Shown piece after piece: positions 24,900-37,095 of a DNA stretch of 64,000 nucleotides. The notes beneath the pieces are model-generated. The model was given only the letters and a program-made list of their open reading frames with translations. It made no database searches and was not told where the DNA came from. The position numbers were made by a program, and so were the translations under genes. Each line of letters starts with the position of its first letter. Positions within the stretch are counted from its first letter, which is position 1. This stretch comes from Clusia tigrina (taxonomy: Eukaryota > Arthropoda > Insecta > Diptera > Clusiidae), in contig OV050030.1 of NCBI GenBank assembly GCA_920105625.2, positions 28,452,516-28,516,515 on the forward strand, in the 5' to 3' direction.

Positions 24900-27564
24900 T
24901 TATGGACTACACCCAGTGGTGCAGCCATTGCCTATTAGCACAAGAGATCTGTTGTGGATTTTCTCTTTTCTCTTCAGTCGGATGAAAGTGAAGGGGTTGG
25001 AAGTGAGTTCTGATATCAGAGGATTTGGGCGGACTAGGAGTCTCAGATTGTGCGAAGTAGAGAGCTTTTTTTTCTTGAGCGACTGTAGGAACTTTGAGGT
25101 CACGATGGATTTGGTTGTTTGTGACATAATAGGGCGCGTTTACAATCATTCTTAGGGTCTTTGATTGGAATCTTTAAAGTATTTCAACATTGGAAGTTGC
25201 CGCAGTTCCCCACAGCTGAATACCGTATGTCCAAACTGGTTTTAAAATTGCTGAGTACAAGAGCAATTTGCTATCGATTGAGACTTTGGAGTTTCGATTC
25301 AAGAGCCAGTGTAGATTTCTGAGCTTTATACCGAGTGATTTTCGTTTTGTAAATATATGTGTTTTCCAAGTTAATCTTCTGTCGAGGTGCATCCCAAGGT
25401 ATCTAGCCTCATTACATTGGGGTATATTTATGCCGTTGAGTTTAACGAGTGGGCAGGTGTTTCGTTTCAGAGTGAATGTAACCTGGACTGATTTTGTTTC
25501 GTTCAACTTGATTTTCCATTTTTTTAGCCAGTCAGTAATTTTGTTTAGCCCACTCTGGATTTTAGAGGAAACTAAGTGTGGGAGAGTGTCAACAGCTAAG
25601 ACAGCAGTGTCATCTGCAAAGGTACCTATGGTGACCCCTTCATCTGATGGTAAGTCGTACGTGTGAAATAGATAAAGTATTGGGCCCATGACACTTCCTT
25701 GGGGTACGCCTGCTGAGCTTTCAAAGCGGTCAAATTGTTCCTCACCTTGCTTTACGAAAAAATATCTATGTGTAAGATAGGACTTGATTAACACATAGTA
25801 GTTAATGGGGAGTGTAGTTTTTATTTTGTAAAGCAGGCCATCGTGCCAAACGCGATCAAATGCTTGCGAGATGTCAAGAAACGCCGCTGTACAATATTTT
25901 TTCTGTTCGAATGCAGTGTGTATATACTCAACAATCCTATGAACCTGTTTTTTCCTGAATCCAAATTGATGATTTGGAATTAGCTTTCGCTCTTCTATAA
26001 CTGGGAGTAGTCTTTTCAGGAAAAGGGTTTCCAAGAGTTTAGAAGCAATCGGTAGCAAGCTAATTGGGCGATACGATTCAACTTTATCAGCGCTTTTTCC
26101 GGGAATCATTTTTAATTCTGACACTTTCCATTGGGGAGGTATAAAGCCAGATGTTAGTACCGCGTTAAATAAGTAGGTAAGATATGTCACTCCTTCTTCT
26201 GGAAGTTGTTTTACAATTTTCCCAGTGATAAGGTCGTACCCAGGGGCTTTTTTTAATATTTAGCTTATCAATAGCTGCTTTCACTTTAGATTTGGAAATT
26301 TTCGTATGGGTAGGTCCATCTGATGGGTATTACTCAGAACACTTTTCACTACTTCTGTTACACATGCTGGGGGCTCGATTTCATGTGGGGTAAATACTTT
26401 TTTTAAGTGTCGGGCAAATGTGACTGCTCTTTCAAGGTCACTTTTAGCCCATTCGTTATTTTCCATTCGTAAAGCGGATTGGAACATTGTGGGTCTCTTT
26501 AGATTCCTAGTTGCTTTCCAGAGAGAGTATTCTGTAGCAGCTGTTGCAGCGAGATTACTGAGGTAATGATGGAGTTGGGTGTTTTGTTCGTTATTAAGGA
26601 TCTCTTTAAGTTCTTTTGTAAGCGCATTTAATTTTTTCTTGTCCTCAGGATGTCTAGTTTGTTGCCACTTTTTTCTGGCATATCGCTTTTCTCTCAGTTT
26701 TTCTTTTATAGGTTTGGAGATGTTCGTTGATTTTCGTTCATTCAGTGGGGGGGTGGAGTCCCACGCAGCTTGTTGTAGGCAGCCGCAATGATGTCTTCTT
26801 CAGATTTCAGTGATAGTTTTAAATCAATTGTGGAAGATACCATATATCGGAAGCGATTCCAATCAGTTTTGTGATTATGTAAACTACATTGACTGGGAAG
26901 AAGGGCAAGATTGTTGTTAAGCTCGACGAGAACTGGAGAGTGGTCAAAAGACAGCTCAAAGCATGGGCTACATTTAAGATCACTAAGCATGATACCTTTC
27001 GTCACACAGGAGTCAAAGTCGGGAATTTTTCTTACATCTGTTGGCCAGTATGTTGGTGTACCTGAAGAGACAGGGAGTAAATTTAATTTTCCAATGGCCG
27101 CATAAAGCTGTCGACCCTTTGGAATAGTATGTGTGCTTTGCGTTCTAGTCTCCTCCAGCTAGGAATCTATTGCCAAGGGTCTGAAAGAATTTCTCATACT
27201 CCTCCATTTTTATTGTGTGTTTAGGTGGGCTGTAGACAGCGGAAATTGTAATTGGCCCTTTCCAGTCATCAACAATTATATTTGTGGCTTGTATAGCTTC
27301 TGTGCGATAAAATGTGCTCTCACAGTGTTTTATATTATTGCGTATTAATATTGCTGAACCTGCATGAGCCTTATTATCTGGGTGCAAGGTGTCATAAAAC
27401 TTAAAGTTCGGAATCTGAAAATGGCTTTTGTTGGTGAAATGGGTTTCAGATATTAGGAGTATATCTATTTCGTATGCTTTAAGGAATTTTTTAATTTCTA
27501 ATAAATGTTTTGACAGCCCATTAGCGTTCCATAGTATGATTTTTATGGGATTGAGGATAAGCAA
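24900..27564 (-). pseudogene. Jockey-type ORF2: endonuclease and reverse transcriptase (broken)
   Basis: The start at 27564 gives ILWNANGLSKHLLEIKKF and LLISETHF, metal-binding endonuclease motifs, then a VYSPPKH block and FLAGGD, where TAG replaces the next codon and about 8 residues after NAKHT are lost (27120-27160). The rest of the endonuclease (SFDHSPVLVELN, near 26940) and the linker (26281-26487) lie in shifted frames. The RT is the best-preserved part, open at 25174-26190: SYRPISLLPIASKLLE, FLDISQAFDRVWHDG, GVPQGSVMGPIL and an intact catalytic FADDTAVL near 25610, then YLGMHLDRRLTW. Two small in-frame deletions are seen near MIPGKS and GFRKKQVHR. A stop replaces a Gln near 25173, and the C-terminus (24900-25127) is frameshifted. 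It would have nicked target DNA and copied element RNA. Confidence 0.85.
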
Positions 27565-29053
27565 TTCTTAGTCGTGAGGGTCACTAATAAGTTCATCATT
27601 GTTGTGATTTGTTGCATGGCTTGCCGGAGTAGCATTATCATTTCTCGCATTTCGTTCGGAGCTTGGGTTTCTGCAGGAACAGTATTAATTGGTAGGGCCG
27701 TTGTGTTTTCATTAGTTGCTTGTGTTGAGTGTTTCAGTGCCTGAGCGTATGAAAGTACATTTTGAGTTTGTTTTGATGTACTGGGATTTACCAGAACTTC
27801 CTGTTGTTGAGTAGATTTCATGGTAAATTGTCGTTTTTCCTTAATTGTGGGTATTTCATTTTCTGAAGATTTTTATAAACTACACAACCTTTGTAATTTG
27901 CTGGGTGATTACCTTCATACAAGGCACATTTGACTTCATCTGATCTGTTTTTACGTACACAATCTGAAGACGTGTGGCTTCCGGCGCATTTAATGCACGT
28001 TGGTTTCCTGCGACAATACGTTTTTGTATGCCCATACTGCTGACAGTTAGCGCATTGGGGAATATCGCGAGTCGGGGGGGCTCAAAAACAATTCCACTTC
28101 ATAAATTTCTTTATTGTTTGAGTTTGTTTGAAGTTCAATGATAAACATTGGCAGAGGTTTTTTTGTGTTTCTTCGCTTTATGTTCCAAATATTCGTGACA
28201 GAGTGACCGAGGTTTTGCAGGGCTTGGATTATTTCATCTGTGCCTATAGATGGGTGCATATTCTTGAGTACTACTTTGAAACCTCTTTCTTGTTTTGGCT
28301 TATAGGTGAAAAATTCGGTGTTTTTTAGCTCAAGTTGGTTAACTATTGGCTTGTAGGCTTCTGGAGAAAATACCTGGATTTAAACTTGCCCATTGTTTAT
28401 GAGCTTTAATTCGTATGAATTTGGAGCAGCTTCAGACAATAGTTTCATTAAAGGAGCTATATTGGTAACTCTGTCAACAAATATTGGTGGGGGCTTAGAG
28501 ACTTTTTCTTTATGTTCTGTGTTTGGGTCACATTCTCCAATTTCTTCTAGGGACGAAAAACGATTTTCGGTTCTTTTCGGATCTCCTAACCAGTATTTTT
28601 CAAGTTTCGCTTGTTTTTGAGTGGTCTTTGTCTTACCTGGACTCTCTCTCTCTGCCATTTCTTGTTTAGAACCGTTTTCCAGTCCTCGTCGTGGGAGGGT
28701 ACACTTACTGTGACTTGGGGAGAGGCAACTGGTTGCTGTTGTTTGTATAGCAGCTGAAGCTGGCGTTGAAGCTGTTCAATTTGTTGTTGGACAGTTTGTT
28801 GAGAGCTGTTTTTATTTTGAAAAGACGAGATTGATTGGGGCGAGGGGGATTGAGGACTCCAGGAATTCTGAAGAAGGTGTTTCTTTTGTGTTTGCAGTTG
28901 TTGATGCTGCTGTTGTTGTTCCTGATGTTCTTTTTCTCGGTGTTGCTGTTGTTGTTGTTGCTGTTGCTGTTGTTGTTGCTGCTGCTATTGTTTTTGTTGT
29001 TGCTCTTCTTGTTGTTGACCGTCCCCTCTAGGTGGGGTACGGTCTACACCCAT
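27543..29053 (-). pseudogene. Jockey-type ORF1: gag-like protein with polyglutamine N-terminus (broken)
   Basis: An ATG at 29053 opens MGVDRTPPRGDGQQQEEQQQ, followed by an unusually long Gln-rich region (about 29010-28750) with one CAG-to-TAG stop. Next come SVPSHDEDWKTVLNKK, a central domain (NRFSSLEE near 28560; PPPIFVDRV), and FKVVLKNMHPSIGTDEIIQ near 28240. Near 27890-28060 are three knuckles: CANCQQYGHTKTYC, CIKCAGSHTSSDC, and a third whose second Cys is Tyr (CALYEGNHPANYKGC). The C-terminus is open at 27543-27821 (SYAQALKHSTQ and a Met/Gln-rich end) and overlaps the ORF2 start by about 20 bp. The protein would bind element RNA. Several frameshifts and stops separate these blocks. Confidence 0.75.
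28869..29012 (-). repeat. CAG/CAA microsatellite coding the ORF1 polyglutamine tract
   Basis: TTG/CTG triplets on plus (CAA/CAG on minus) run for about 140 bp, mixed with a few other codons. The mixed triplets and reading frame identify it as part of ORF1 of the Jockey-type element. Confidence 0.8.
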
Positions 29054-29400
29054 TTTTTTTCTTATTTTTTATTTTTGTTTAAAATGAACCTTGGCACCTC
29101 TACACTAGATACTTGCTAAGCCGCTTTTAATTTAACGTATTTGTTTACATACATAGCCGTATAATAGCAGTGCTATTTTGCGGTTGTCTCACTTTGTGAT
29201 TATTTGTTGTTTCTCTCTTGATAATTTTGTTGTTTTTATTTTTGTATATTTTGTTTTTGTTTTTACACTTTCTTTAAAAATTTAAGAATTTTAAGTTAGC
29301 TGTTCTCAGAATCACGGCACTCGGCACTCTTCCGACGCAGAAAATTTTGCACTTTCACGCTTGTGCGAAATGGTTATTATTTTCTCATTAATTACCTCGA

Positions 29401-30747
29401 TTTTTATTAAATTTTATTATCACTATCGGATTAGTTTTTCACTTTGTAAGACTTGCTAACTATTAAGCTTAAATGTAATTAATATAATATAATAAATACA
29501 TAAATTAAATCACAATTTTAAAATTATAGAAGAAATTAAAAGTAATAAGTGAGTAGTAAATGTGATTGAATTATTTTCTAATTGATCAAGTATAACAAGA
29601 GATGTTAATATCTATATGGATATTCCATTTCTCATAAATAAATGTAACACTTATAATAATACATAAACTAACTGATTCAGTTCGATCAACGCTTGACAGT
29701 CAATTTACCAAAACTGGCTTCCATAAATACAGATCTCCTTGATAAATATTTTGATTACAACCTAAATTTAGCAGTAGCCTCGTTCTATTGCCTGTTCAAT
29801 ATCAGTCTAAAAGCATTCGCTTCTACTCGTTTTTATACATTTACAACATACTCTAAAAGTATATCAGGTTAGTCTAGAACTCTTCTTTATCTAAAACCAC
29901 AATTATATTTTATATTTTAGTGAATTTTAGTATACAGCCATAAAACGACATTTCATTAAAGCAATTTTAAGAAACTAATATCCACCACTTTGATTCCTTT
30001 AGAAGTAACCAGTATATCTAACTATTTTATTCTGAAATAAGCAATATTTCAGCTTATTATATATTAGGACTTCTTTCTCTAAAATTTCCATCAACAATCT
30101 ACTCATATGTACTCAATGGAGATATGAGTATCCGAGAACGGATTCTTTTATCTTAGCATACTGTTGCATACATCAATAAAATACCATTTTATTTCGGCAA
30201 TTCCAAGAAACTTGTATCCTCCACTTTAAATTCATCTACTGAGTTTCATCAACTGAGTTTTATTTATATGCCGACATTTGACGGTTTCCTTGGAGATTTG
30301 GAGAAATAAGAAAAATGATAAGTGATCATTGGACCGCGAGTTTTACTTAATGGAAAATTATCAGAACCCATTTATTGGTAAACAATTTTGTATCTGAAAT
30401 ATCTTGAATATAAAATATTTCATAAGATATTAGGAATATCAAAACCCTGTCCTAGCCCATTTCTCGCAATTACAACTCTACTCTTGACTTCACTTTTTAT
30501 GATCCTTGTGAACTTTTATAACCAGGAATCGATTTATGGCATGTTTCTGTATGAAGAAATGAAATGAGTGTACAATGAATCTGGACTGGCATCCATGGTA
30601 TTCAACGATGCTCAGATGAAGAATAAATTCCCGGAATAGGGTCACATACTCACATCACATATTGACTGATAGATTGTCGGAAAAATAGTTTAAGCTGGCT
30701 CTGATCAGATGGGTTAGTTTCGCACTTGAGAATTTTAATTTAATTGT
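29401..30747. other. AT-rich spacer
   Basis: Very AT-rich with no open frame of note. Contains a small duplication (CTACTGAGTTTCATC / CAACTGAGTTT near 30235-30260). Confidence 0.5.
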
Positions 30748-31296
30748 GCCCATAGACGATACATCATGATCATACTCATATTTAATAGTATGTGTGAAAA
30801 AGAGAGAAAATATGCATGTACGTGTCACACAGACTTGATCGCGCTGTGATCACTGACTGATCGTCGAAAATCTAAATCATTTAGATTTTGAGGGGAAATT
30901 TTATTACGATGTTGATCATGATGTATGGATGATCGTCGTTTGTGGACAATTTACATGCAAATTTTGCTCATTTGAATTTGACTGCCAATGTGTGAAGATG
31001 TGTGCGGACAAAAATAATAAAAATGTGTTTCTGCTGGAGTCCCTTGAATGCTATTGTACTATTATTTTTGTGCCTTTCTTTCATCCAAAATCGTTTTTTT
31101 ATTTTTTTTACAATTTTTCCTTGCACAGTACAAGCGCTAGCGCATACAAAACTTCGTCATCCGACAGAGACATGACAATCTCACTCAACGACGACTATGA
31201 AAAAATGATGATCTTTGATTTTGATCACTCGTCTGTGGCGGAGTTTCATTCAACACGTACACGAATGAGTATGATCATTATGTATCGTCTATGGGC
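30748..31296. mobile_element. Non-autonomous DNA element with 32-bp terminal inverted repeats (MITE-like)
   Basis: The left end 30748-30779 (starting GCCCATAGACGATACAT) and the reverse complement of 31265-31296 match at 31 of 32 positions. The interior is 485 bp; the reverse complement of its right part resembles the left interior weakly (CACAGAC and GATCA-rich stretches). The open frame 30929-31303 runs through the right terminal repeat and has no transposase motif, so I treat it as chance. CCCATAG-type ends recall some cut-and-paste families, but no TTAA or other clear target duplication is visible, so the superfamily is unassigned. Confidence 0.75.
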
Positions 31297-32689
31297 CGCA
31301 TAAAGTATGAAACCACGCATTCACAGAACCCCTTCTGCTAAATTCTAAGAAACTACTCATCCACGGAGCACCGTGAATGCGACTTGGCTTTATTCTGAGT
31401 GATGCGATAGACCAACATTGTCGTTTCGCTTCAGAAGGTAAAAAAAAATGTCAGCATACTTTTAGGGTGGACTCTTTTCGTCTCTGGCAATTGGAACATA
31501 TTTATCGACTTATGGAAAGATGTCAATATTGAGTGTATTCACGTCGTGAAATCTTATTTCCGAGGGCTGCCAACCGGTGGAAGCGTCACCATATTCTCTC
31601 TCTCAATTTGGAGTATGACACGCTGCTGAGAGAATTCCCCGCACCATGTCTATTGCGCGGAAAAACGTTCGTGCCTTTATCATCGCTGATCGGTCCTTGA
31701 GATCGTTTACATACCACATCTCGCCCCTTCACTCGGCCACTTTGATTTCGACCATCGAGGGAACTACACTACTCTTGATTTGCGACCGTTGAGGGAGTAC
31801 TCTTATTTTTTTAAACCATCGAGAGAGCTACACAGCTACAGCAGCCGAAAAGGAAACTTACTGATGAACCCCGCAGCCAGCTAGAATAAACAGAGTGGAA
31901 ATAAGTTATTTAAATGATCTGAAGAAACAATTACTGTATACGTCAAAAAATCACAAATCTATTGAATCTTAAAAGAGTGCTAACAAAAAAAAGTAAAATG
32001 AATTGTGTTCATAGTTGATCAGTCAATGACTTTTTCGTAACCATTACGATATACTCGTATAAAACAGTTCAGAATTTTTAATTTTTGTTTTTTGAGTGTA
32101 CCTTTTGAGATTATATGATCACTATTCTATCGAAAACCTGTGCATCCACTTTGTACTACTTTAATGTTTGCATCTATAACCCTCCACTAATGTGCATATT
32201 AAAGTTTTAATGTCCTTAAATATTTATCAAAATCTGCACGTCTTTAACGCATTGAAACAGAGTTTCCGACTGGTATACCACTAAATATTAGTTCTCATTA
32301 AAAATTCCTGCCTGCCTTCATCGGCACGGCGAGTCCCTTTATTGTTATGTCATTGCCATGTGGAATACAGTGTTGCATTTTAATTAATTTGCAGCGCGCA
32401 ATCAACAAAACATCCTAGAAGAAAAAAGAACAAAGTAAGGGGATATAAAAGAAAAGAGAAAAAAATTCAGCATGCGAAACAATTTCATTACCACTTTTCT
32501 TATAAATTAAATATGCAGGCAAATGGAAAAGTGAGTGAAAAGCAGCAAAAGCAACAAAAAGCAAAGCAGCGGAATTTGTATGCATCCGTTTGCATACACA
32601 AACAATTTTACAATTTCTGAAAGTCTGCTTTATTTATGTGATTTTTGCATAATTTTGCAATAATAAAAAGCCTCAAGCCCAAAGGTAGA

Positions 32690-32760
32690 CGACGATGACT
32701 CCGACGATGACTCCGACTCCGACTCCGAAGCTGACGTTGTCGCTGGTGATGGCGAAGTCA
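32690..32760. repeat. GACTCC/GACGATGACTCC microsatellite
   Basis: Hexamer-based repeat of GACTCC with GACGAT variants, about 45 bp of near-perfect units and a degenerate flank. Confidence 0.7.
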
Positions 32761-33411
32761 ATGCACGCATTTTAATAAAGGAAATGAAAAGAGAACGCCC
32801 CGCAGAAGCCTAGTCAAACAAATTGAATGAAATCAACTCGTTAAAAAGTAAATAAGGCTGATGAATGGCGCAAATAGCAGAGAGAGTGGGCTTGGTGGAT
32901 GAGTGGCAGCAGCAGTGAGCTAGGATATGTCGGCATACCTTATTTAAAGATAAGCCTGACGCAAGGTGAAATGCAAAGCAAACAAAAAGTCCTTTGCACA
33001 CACACACAGAAAAAGTAGCAAGCACTGCGGCCAGCGGAAAAATTAAACAGGAATCGTAGAAATTGTAAAGACAAAATAAAAGCAGATATCCTTGAACAGG
33101 ATACCGCCACACCCACAATCAAGCGAGTTGGTGGCAGCATTGATATGCTGGAACGTCACTCACAACTCAACTGATTTAACGAACTGCCCGGTATAGAATT
33201 ACTATGGCTGTGCGACAGAAAATGCCGAGAAAATTGCACTCAGATATGATTCTTAAAAATCTGCTGATGAATCTCAACCGACCACTCTGCCATTGAAAGG
33301 CAGCAAAAGAAAAGCGGAAATCCTTCGGGGTATAATAAAGAAATGCCAACAGTTGTCGGCAACATTGCACAAGTTGCGAGTATATTAGTTTGCATGGCAT
33401 CATCAGCACGA

Positions 33412-33475
33412 CCTTTGCCAGTCAAGGCAAGGCAAGTCAAGGCAAGGGAGGTCGAGTCAAGTCAAGTCTAGGGCT
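33412..33475. repeat. AAGTCAAGGC-type minisatellite
   Basis: Short, imperfect array of AAGGCAAGTC/AAGTCAAGTC units; no coding role seen. Confidence 0.7.
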
Positions 33476-36267
33476 CAATTGTCCGGTATCGTGAGGTGTG
33501 CCTGTGCAAAGGTTATTATTACGCAAAGCGGAAGTTTCGCATAAAAAAAATATTGATTAACTGCACGTACTTTTCAAAAGCAGTGTTGAAAAGCGTTTAT
33601 TTTTGCAGTCCTGAATTCAGCGAAATTCTTTCACAACCAGTACACAAAAGTTCAAATGCTGACGACTAACTTGAAAGGTCCTGGCAACTTTTCAGTGTCC
33701 AACTAATTAGCGTTAACTGAAGAAATAGTATAAATTCATATATTACGAGCTGAATTGGGAGAGTCGAAATGAGACACTATTTTAGGGGATAATTTTAACT
33801 GATTTTAGCTGGGTTAGGATACAAAATTGTGGTTATACTCAGTCTTAATTCGATTTTACAATATAATCCAATATTATATATAAACAAAGGACCGGTAGCT
33901 ATCAGATCTATCGAATATAATTATAAATAATGTTGCTTAAGTGAATTCCTTTACAAAAAACCAATGTGTTTAAAAAGTGTGTTGGTACTTGGTTCCTTGG
34001 CCAAATACAGTGATTAATACTAATCACATAACTTTTATTTGAAATCAAACTAAATGGTTCGTTTAGCGGTTGAACTTATATAGTTTTGAGGACACCTCAA
34101 TCTAGGATTGTTGGATTAAATCTGTACTTATTTTTAATACCAGGATGCAATCTGTACTCATTTTTAATATCAGGAATCTACCAGCAACACCCATTAATTC
34201 AAGGCTTCGCTGCAGACAATGCAGCGATACCAGGAGTTACTCTAAATGAATAAGAATTTGCAAGAAAACTAGAAATATATTATTGACAGCAGGGTTTCTC
34301 ACCTATCAACAACTAATTCCTCCTATATAAGAAAGTCCTCTAAGCAATCGGAGTGTATAGGATATGCCAAAAGGCAGTCCGACTACAATTGCTCAGATAC
34401 AAAGAATCCAAAACGGAGGATTCTTGTGTGTGAGATTGGCAAAAGTCTTGGCTTAAATATATATAAACTGGCATAATAAAATGTATGCCCAGATACCTAA
34501 TCAAAGATCCCTTCATATTGAATTGTCGCATGTGCTTGTAAATATTTGAATTAAACAAACTATTGATGCCTTGCAACACTTTAGTTTAAAAAGCATTTAA
34601 CTTCGTTAACATAATTAAAACTCTAACCAACACTGTTAACGAGTTGATTGGATTTCCTATCTAAAGCTTTTTATTGCCGACGCATATCCTTGGGAGCTCA
34701 TATCCCAATAAAACCGCTTCCGTTTGCTTACGAGTATTTATGCACTTCGAATCGGAGTGTTTGTTTTATTTTTCAAATACTTTTTTTTGCGCAATTTGCT
34801 ATTCAAGCTGGGGTTGCTGTTGACGTTGTTGCCGCTGCTGCAATGCTTCATTTGTCAACATCGACGTCCAAACAAGCTGGAAGAAGCAAACGAAACAAAC
34901 AATGGCGTACGTATGCGAAAACGTAGGAGTATAATTGCGAAATGCCAGTGGAAATGAAAATTTACGCTATGATCGACAAAATTACCCAACACACATATAC
35001 ACGGATATGCTACAAGCGAGTGTGCAGGTTTAGAAAGAAGCGTTTCCCTACAGGTTGACCCTTTATTAAATGGCGCGCCTGACTCTGTGCAAGTGTGGCT
35101 CTGCATCGTGTTGCGTATTGCATTGCTGACACTGCTCCAATTGCCAAAGCAGAGTTATGGCATTTTTCATTCCATTCTTGCCTTTATTTATTTAACATTT
35201 CAATCTTTATTTGTTGCCCCTTTTTGCACTCGTTCGCTCGGGTGCCATTTACGATTTTACAATGTCAATGCCTTTTATGCCTGAAAACACATTCCTTTGC
35301 ATACAACTAGGCGCAATGCAATTCCGTATTTTTTGCTTGTTCGCTTACTTGCTTTCATACTGTTTGCGCTCTTGTGCTCATACTCATGCCCCTGTCTATG
35401 CCAGTGCCCATGTACCCTGCCCATGTCCTTGTCCATGCCCATCTTTATGCGTCAGCATAACTTTATGGCATAGCATTGAATGTGTACCGACTCCTGGCTT
35501 CGGCTCTAATGTTTCATTGAAATTGTTTGAATCACTTGTGCTCCTGCTTTTGTTGTTGTTGCTGACTGCTTCTGTTTGCATTACGTATTCTGTGTAAGAA
35601 GTGCTGGCATATCATCAGTTGCTCCATGCGAATAGCGCCTGCCTCATTTAGCTCTTTGGAGTCATTCGTTCGGTAAACATGATAAATTTTTTGTTGAATT
35701 GCAGAATTTTAAAGAAATGTGTGGTATTTCGGTTCGAAAGATTTGCGATGTATGGAATATAAATTTATAGGCTGATATAGGAAAATTTTCCTTAATTATA
35801 AATTGCTTCAAATAACATGTAAAACGAAGGAGTCGTTCGTATTGTGTATTACAGGATAGTGATGCATTGGAAAACTATGAATATTGTGGGACTCATGGTT
35901 AGTTAGAAATTTTCATTTCAAAACTAAGTTCAATGCTTATTGGAGTCAATAATGCGATCCACAAAGAATCAGAGTCCACTTTTCTGGTGTCCCATTATTG
36001 TGTGGTAATATGATATGTGTCCTTGTGAAGGAACCTATCTATAATTCGATGTTGTTGCATATTTCTTCCATTAATCCGTACATATAAAGCTATCACAAAT
36101 ATATAGGAAGCCAACTTCACCAATTCTTTACCACGACTATTTTCTGAAAAATTATTCTTCTAATTAGTTTATCCTGAACCTTTGACATTTTTTCTATTAC
36201 CATTCGTTGATAGTCGGATAATATAAGTCAACTGTAGTTTTTGTTCACGATCAAATAGTATTCTCAC

Positions 36268-36345
36268 GTACGACGGTCAAATCTGAGTGGTACACGACCG
36301 TTTGTTTGCCGGAAGTCTTCGGAGAAATTCGTAAAACCAACCCCA
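36268..36345 (+). pseudogene. Mariner transposase fragment
   Basis: The translation SEWYTTVCLPEVFGEIRKTNP matches the block SEWYTTICLPEVFG of the mariner at 12.2 kb, and the DNA of the two is nearly identical over about 45 bp. It comes from the region between the first and second catalytic Asp. Only about 25 residues survive; neither flank continues the transposase. It extends a few residues beyond the point where the 12.2-kb copy is cut, so the two are independent truncations of related elements. Confidence 0.7.
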
Positions 36346-36784
36346 ACCGGACATCAGTTGGCTCCGATCGGCTGAATTTAGTTTCTGGGTTGGGTGAGAA
36401 AACATTTCGCAGGTGTTTGGCGAATGTGTTTCCTTTCTCTGAGTCACTTCTAGCTCAATTAAATAAATAAATAAATAATCCATTAAGCAAAATCTTTACG
36501 AGAACTACTTTTATTTGAAAAAAAAAATAGATTCCAAAAAATTTTCAGCAAGCTTCAATTTCGTAGACTTCTTACGTATTATATTTTTTTGTCCTGTGCA
36601 CGTTCACAATATTTTCCGAGAATGCGTGTGGGGACTTTCGTCCTTGCACTTCGTGTGCGAGCAGGAGGTCCTAGTAAGATAAGAGAGAGAGAGACTCTCA
36701 ATTATATTTATATACTCATTTGTAGGGATGTCGTTTGTTATATTACAGGTACCACGAGCCTCGTTTATGTCCCATGTTGCTATG

Positions 36785-37095
36785 ACGAACTCGTTGCGCC
36801 GCTATGTGCTGGAGCAGTCCAACCAGCATCGAAATAAATTGGCGGCGGAGTAGAGGGTATGGAAAAAAATAACTTTCCGAAGGCGGCATGCATTCGTGAA
36901 TTGATCTGGGACTCGGAATTGGCGTACATGGCCAGAGTGCACGGCTACCGATGTGCTAATATGTACGTCAAATGTAGGAGCACGGTTCGCTTTCCGGACG
37001 TCTATCATATTCTAATATACGAGGCTGGACCTAAGCCCCAGCAATCAAAAGCTGTAATTTTAAAACATTTTCAATACTATTACGAATATCGTTAA
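36785..37095 (+). pseudogene. CAP/antigen-5-like gene fragment (broken)
   Basis: Insect antigen-5-related CAP proteins are secreted, and their domain typically begins with an HN..RN..A.G block, then an AA.M..L.WD.ELA block and spaced cysteines. Here 36785-36850 reads NSLRRYVLEQSNQHRNKLAA, then TAG; a one-base shift in the A-run at 36862-36869 leads to NNFPKAACIRELIWDSELAY, MARVHGYRCANMYVKC, TVRFPD, and HFQYYYEYR up to the stop at 37093. The second half of the CAP domain is missing or in a further exon I cannot find. No signal peptide is visible. The stop and shift suggest a pseudogene or decayed duplicate. Identification rests on pattern memory. Confidence 0.6.

Larger units (their letters stand above)
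24775..29400 (-). mobile_element. Jockey-type non-LTR retrotransposon, near full length but broken
   Basis: Read on the minus strand, a purine/AT-rich leader (about 29400-29054) is followed by ORF1 (nucleic-acid-binding gag-like protein), then ORF2 (apurinic-like endonuclease plus reverse transcriptase without RNase H), a short 3' UTR with AATAAA and an A-rich tail (T-rich on plus at 24775-24825). This order and the CCHC knuckles fit the Jockey clade. Length is about 4.6 kb. The 5' end is estimated from the leader only, and no target duplication could be set because the tail lies in T-rich DNA. Frameshifts, small deletions and stops inactivate both ORFs. Confidence 0.85.
31297..36264. other. 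Spacer with several simple repeats, no gene recognised
   Basis: Contains a degenerate three-fold repeat around CCATCGAGGGAACTACAC (31749-31839), GACTCC repeats near 32697-32735, AAGTCAAGGC repeats (33418-33465), a 30-bp tandem duplication (about 34118-34178) and CCCATG-like repeats (35385-35445). Open frames such as 35211-35597 run through these repeats and carry no domain. Confidence 0.5.

Noticed and set aside
28835..29119. Leu-rich frame on the plus strand
   Set aside because: Antisense shadow of the polyglutamine repeat of the Jockey-type ORF1.
30929..31303. 124-codon open frame
   Set aside because: It lies within the inverted-repeat element and runs through its right terminal repeat; no transposase motif.
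35211..35597. 128-codon frame with PCPCPCP and a Leu run
   Set aside because: Produced by CCCATG and TTG/CTG simple repeats.
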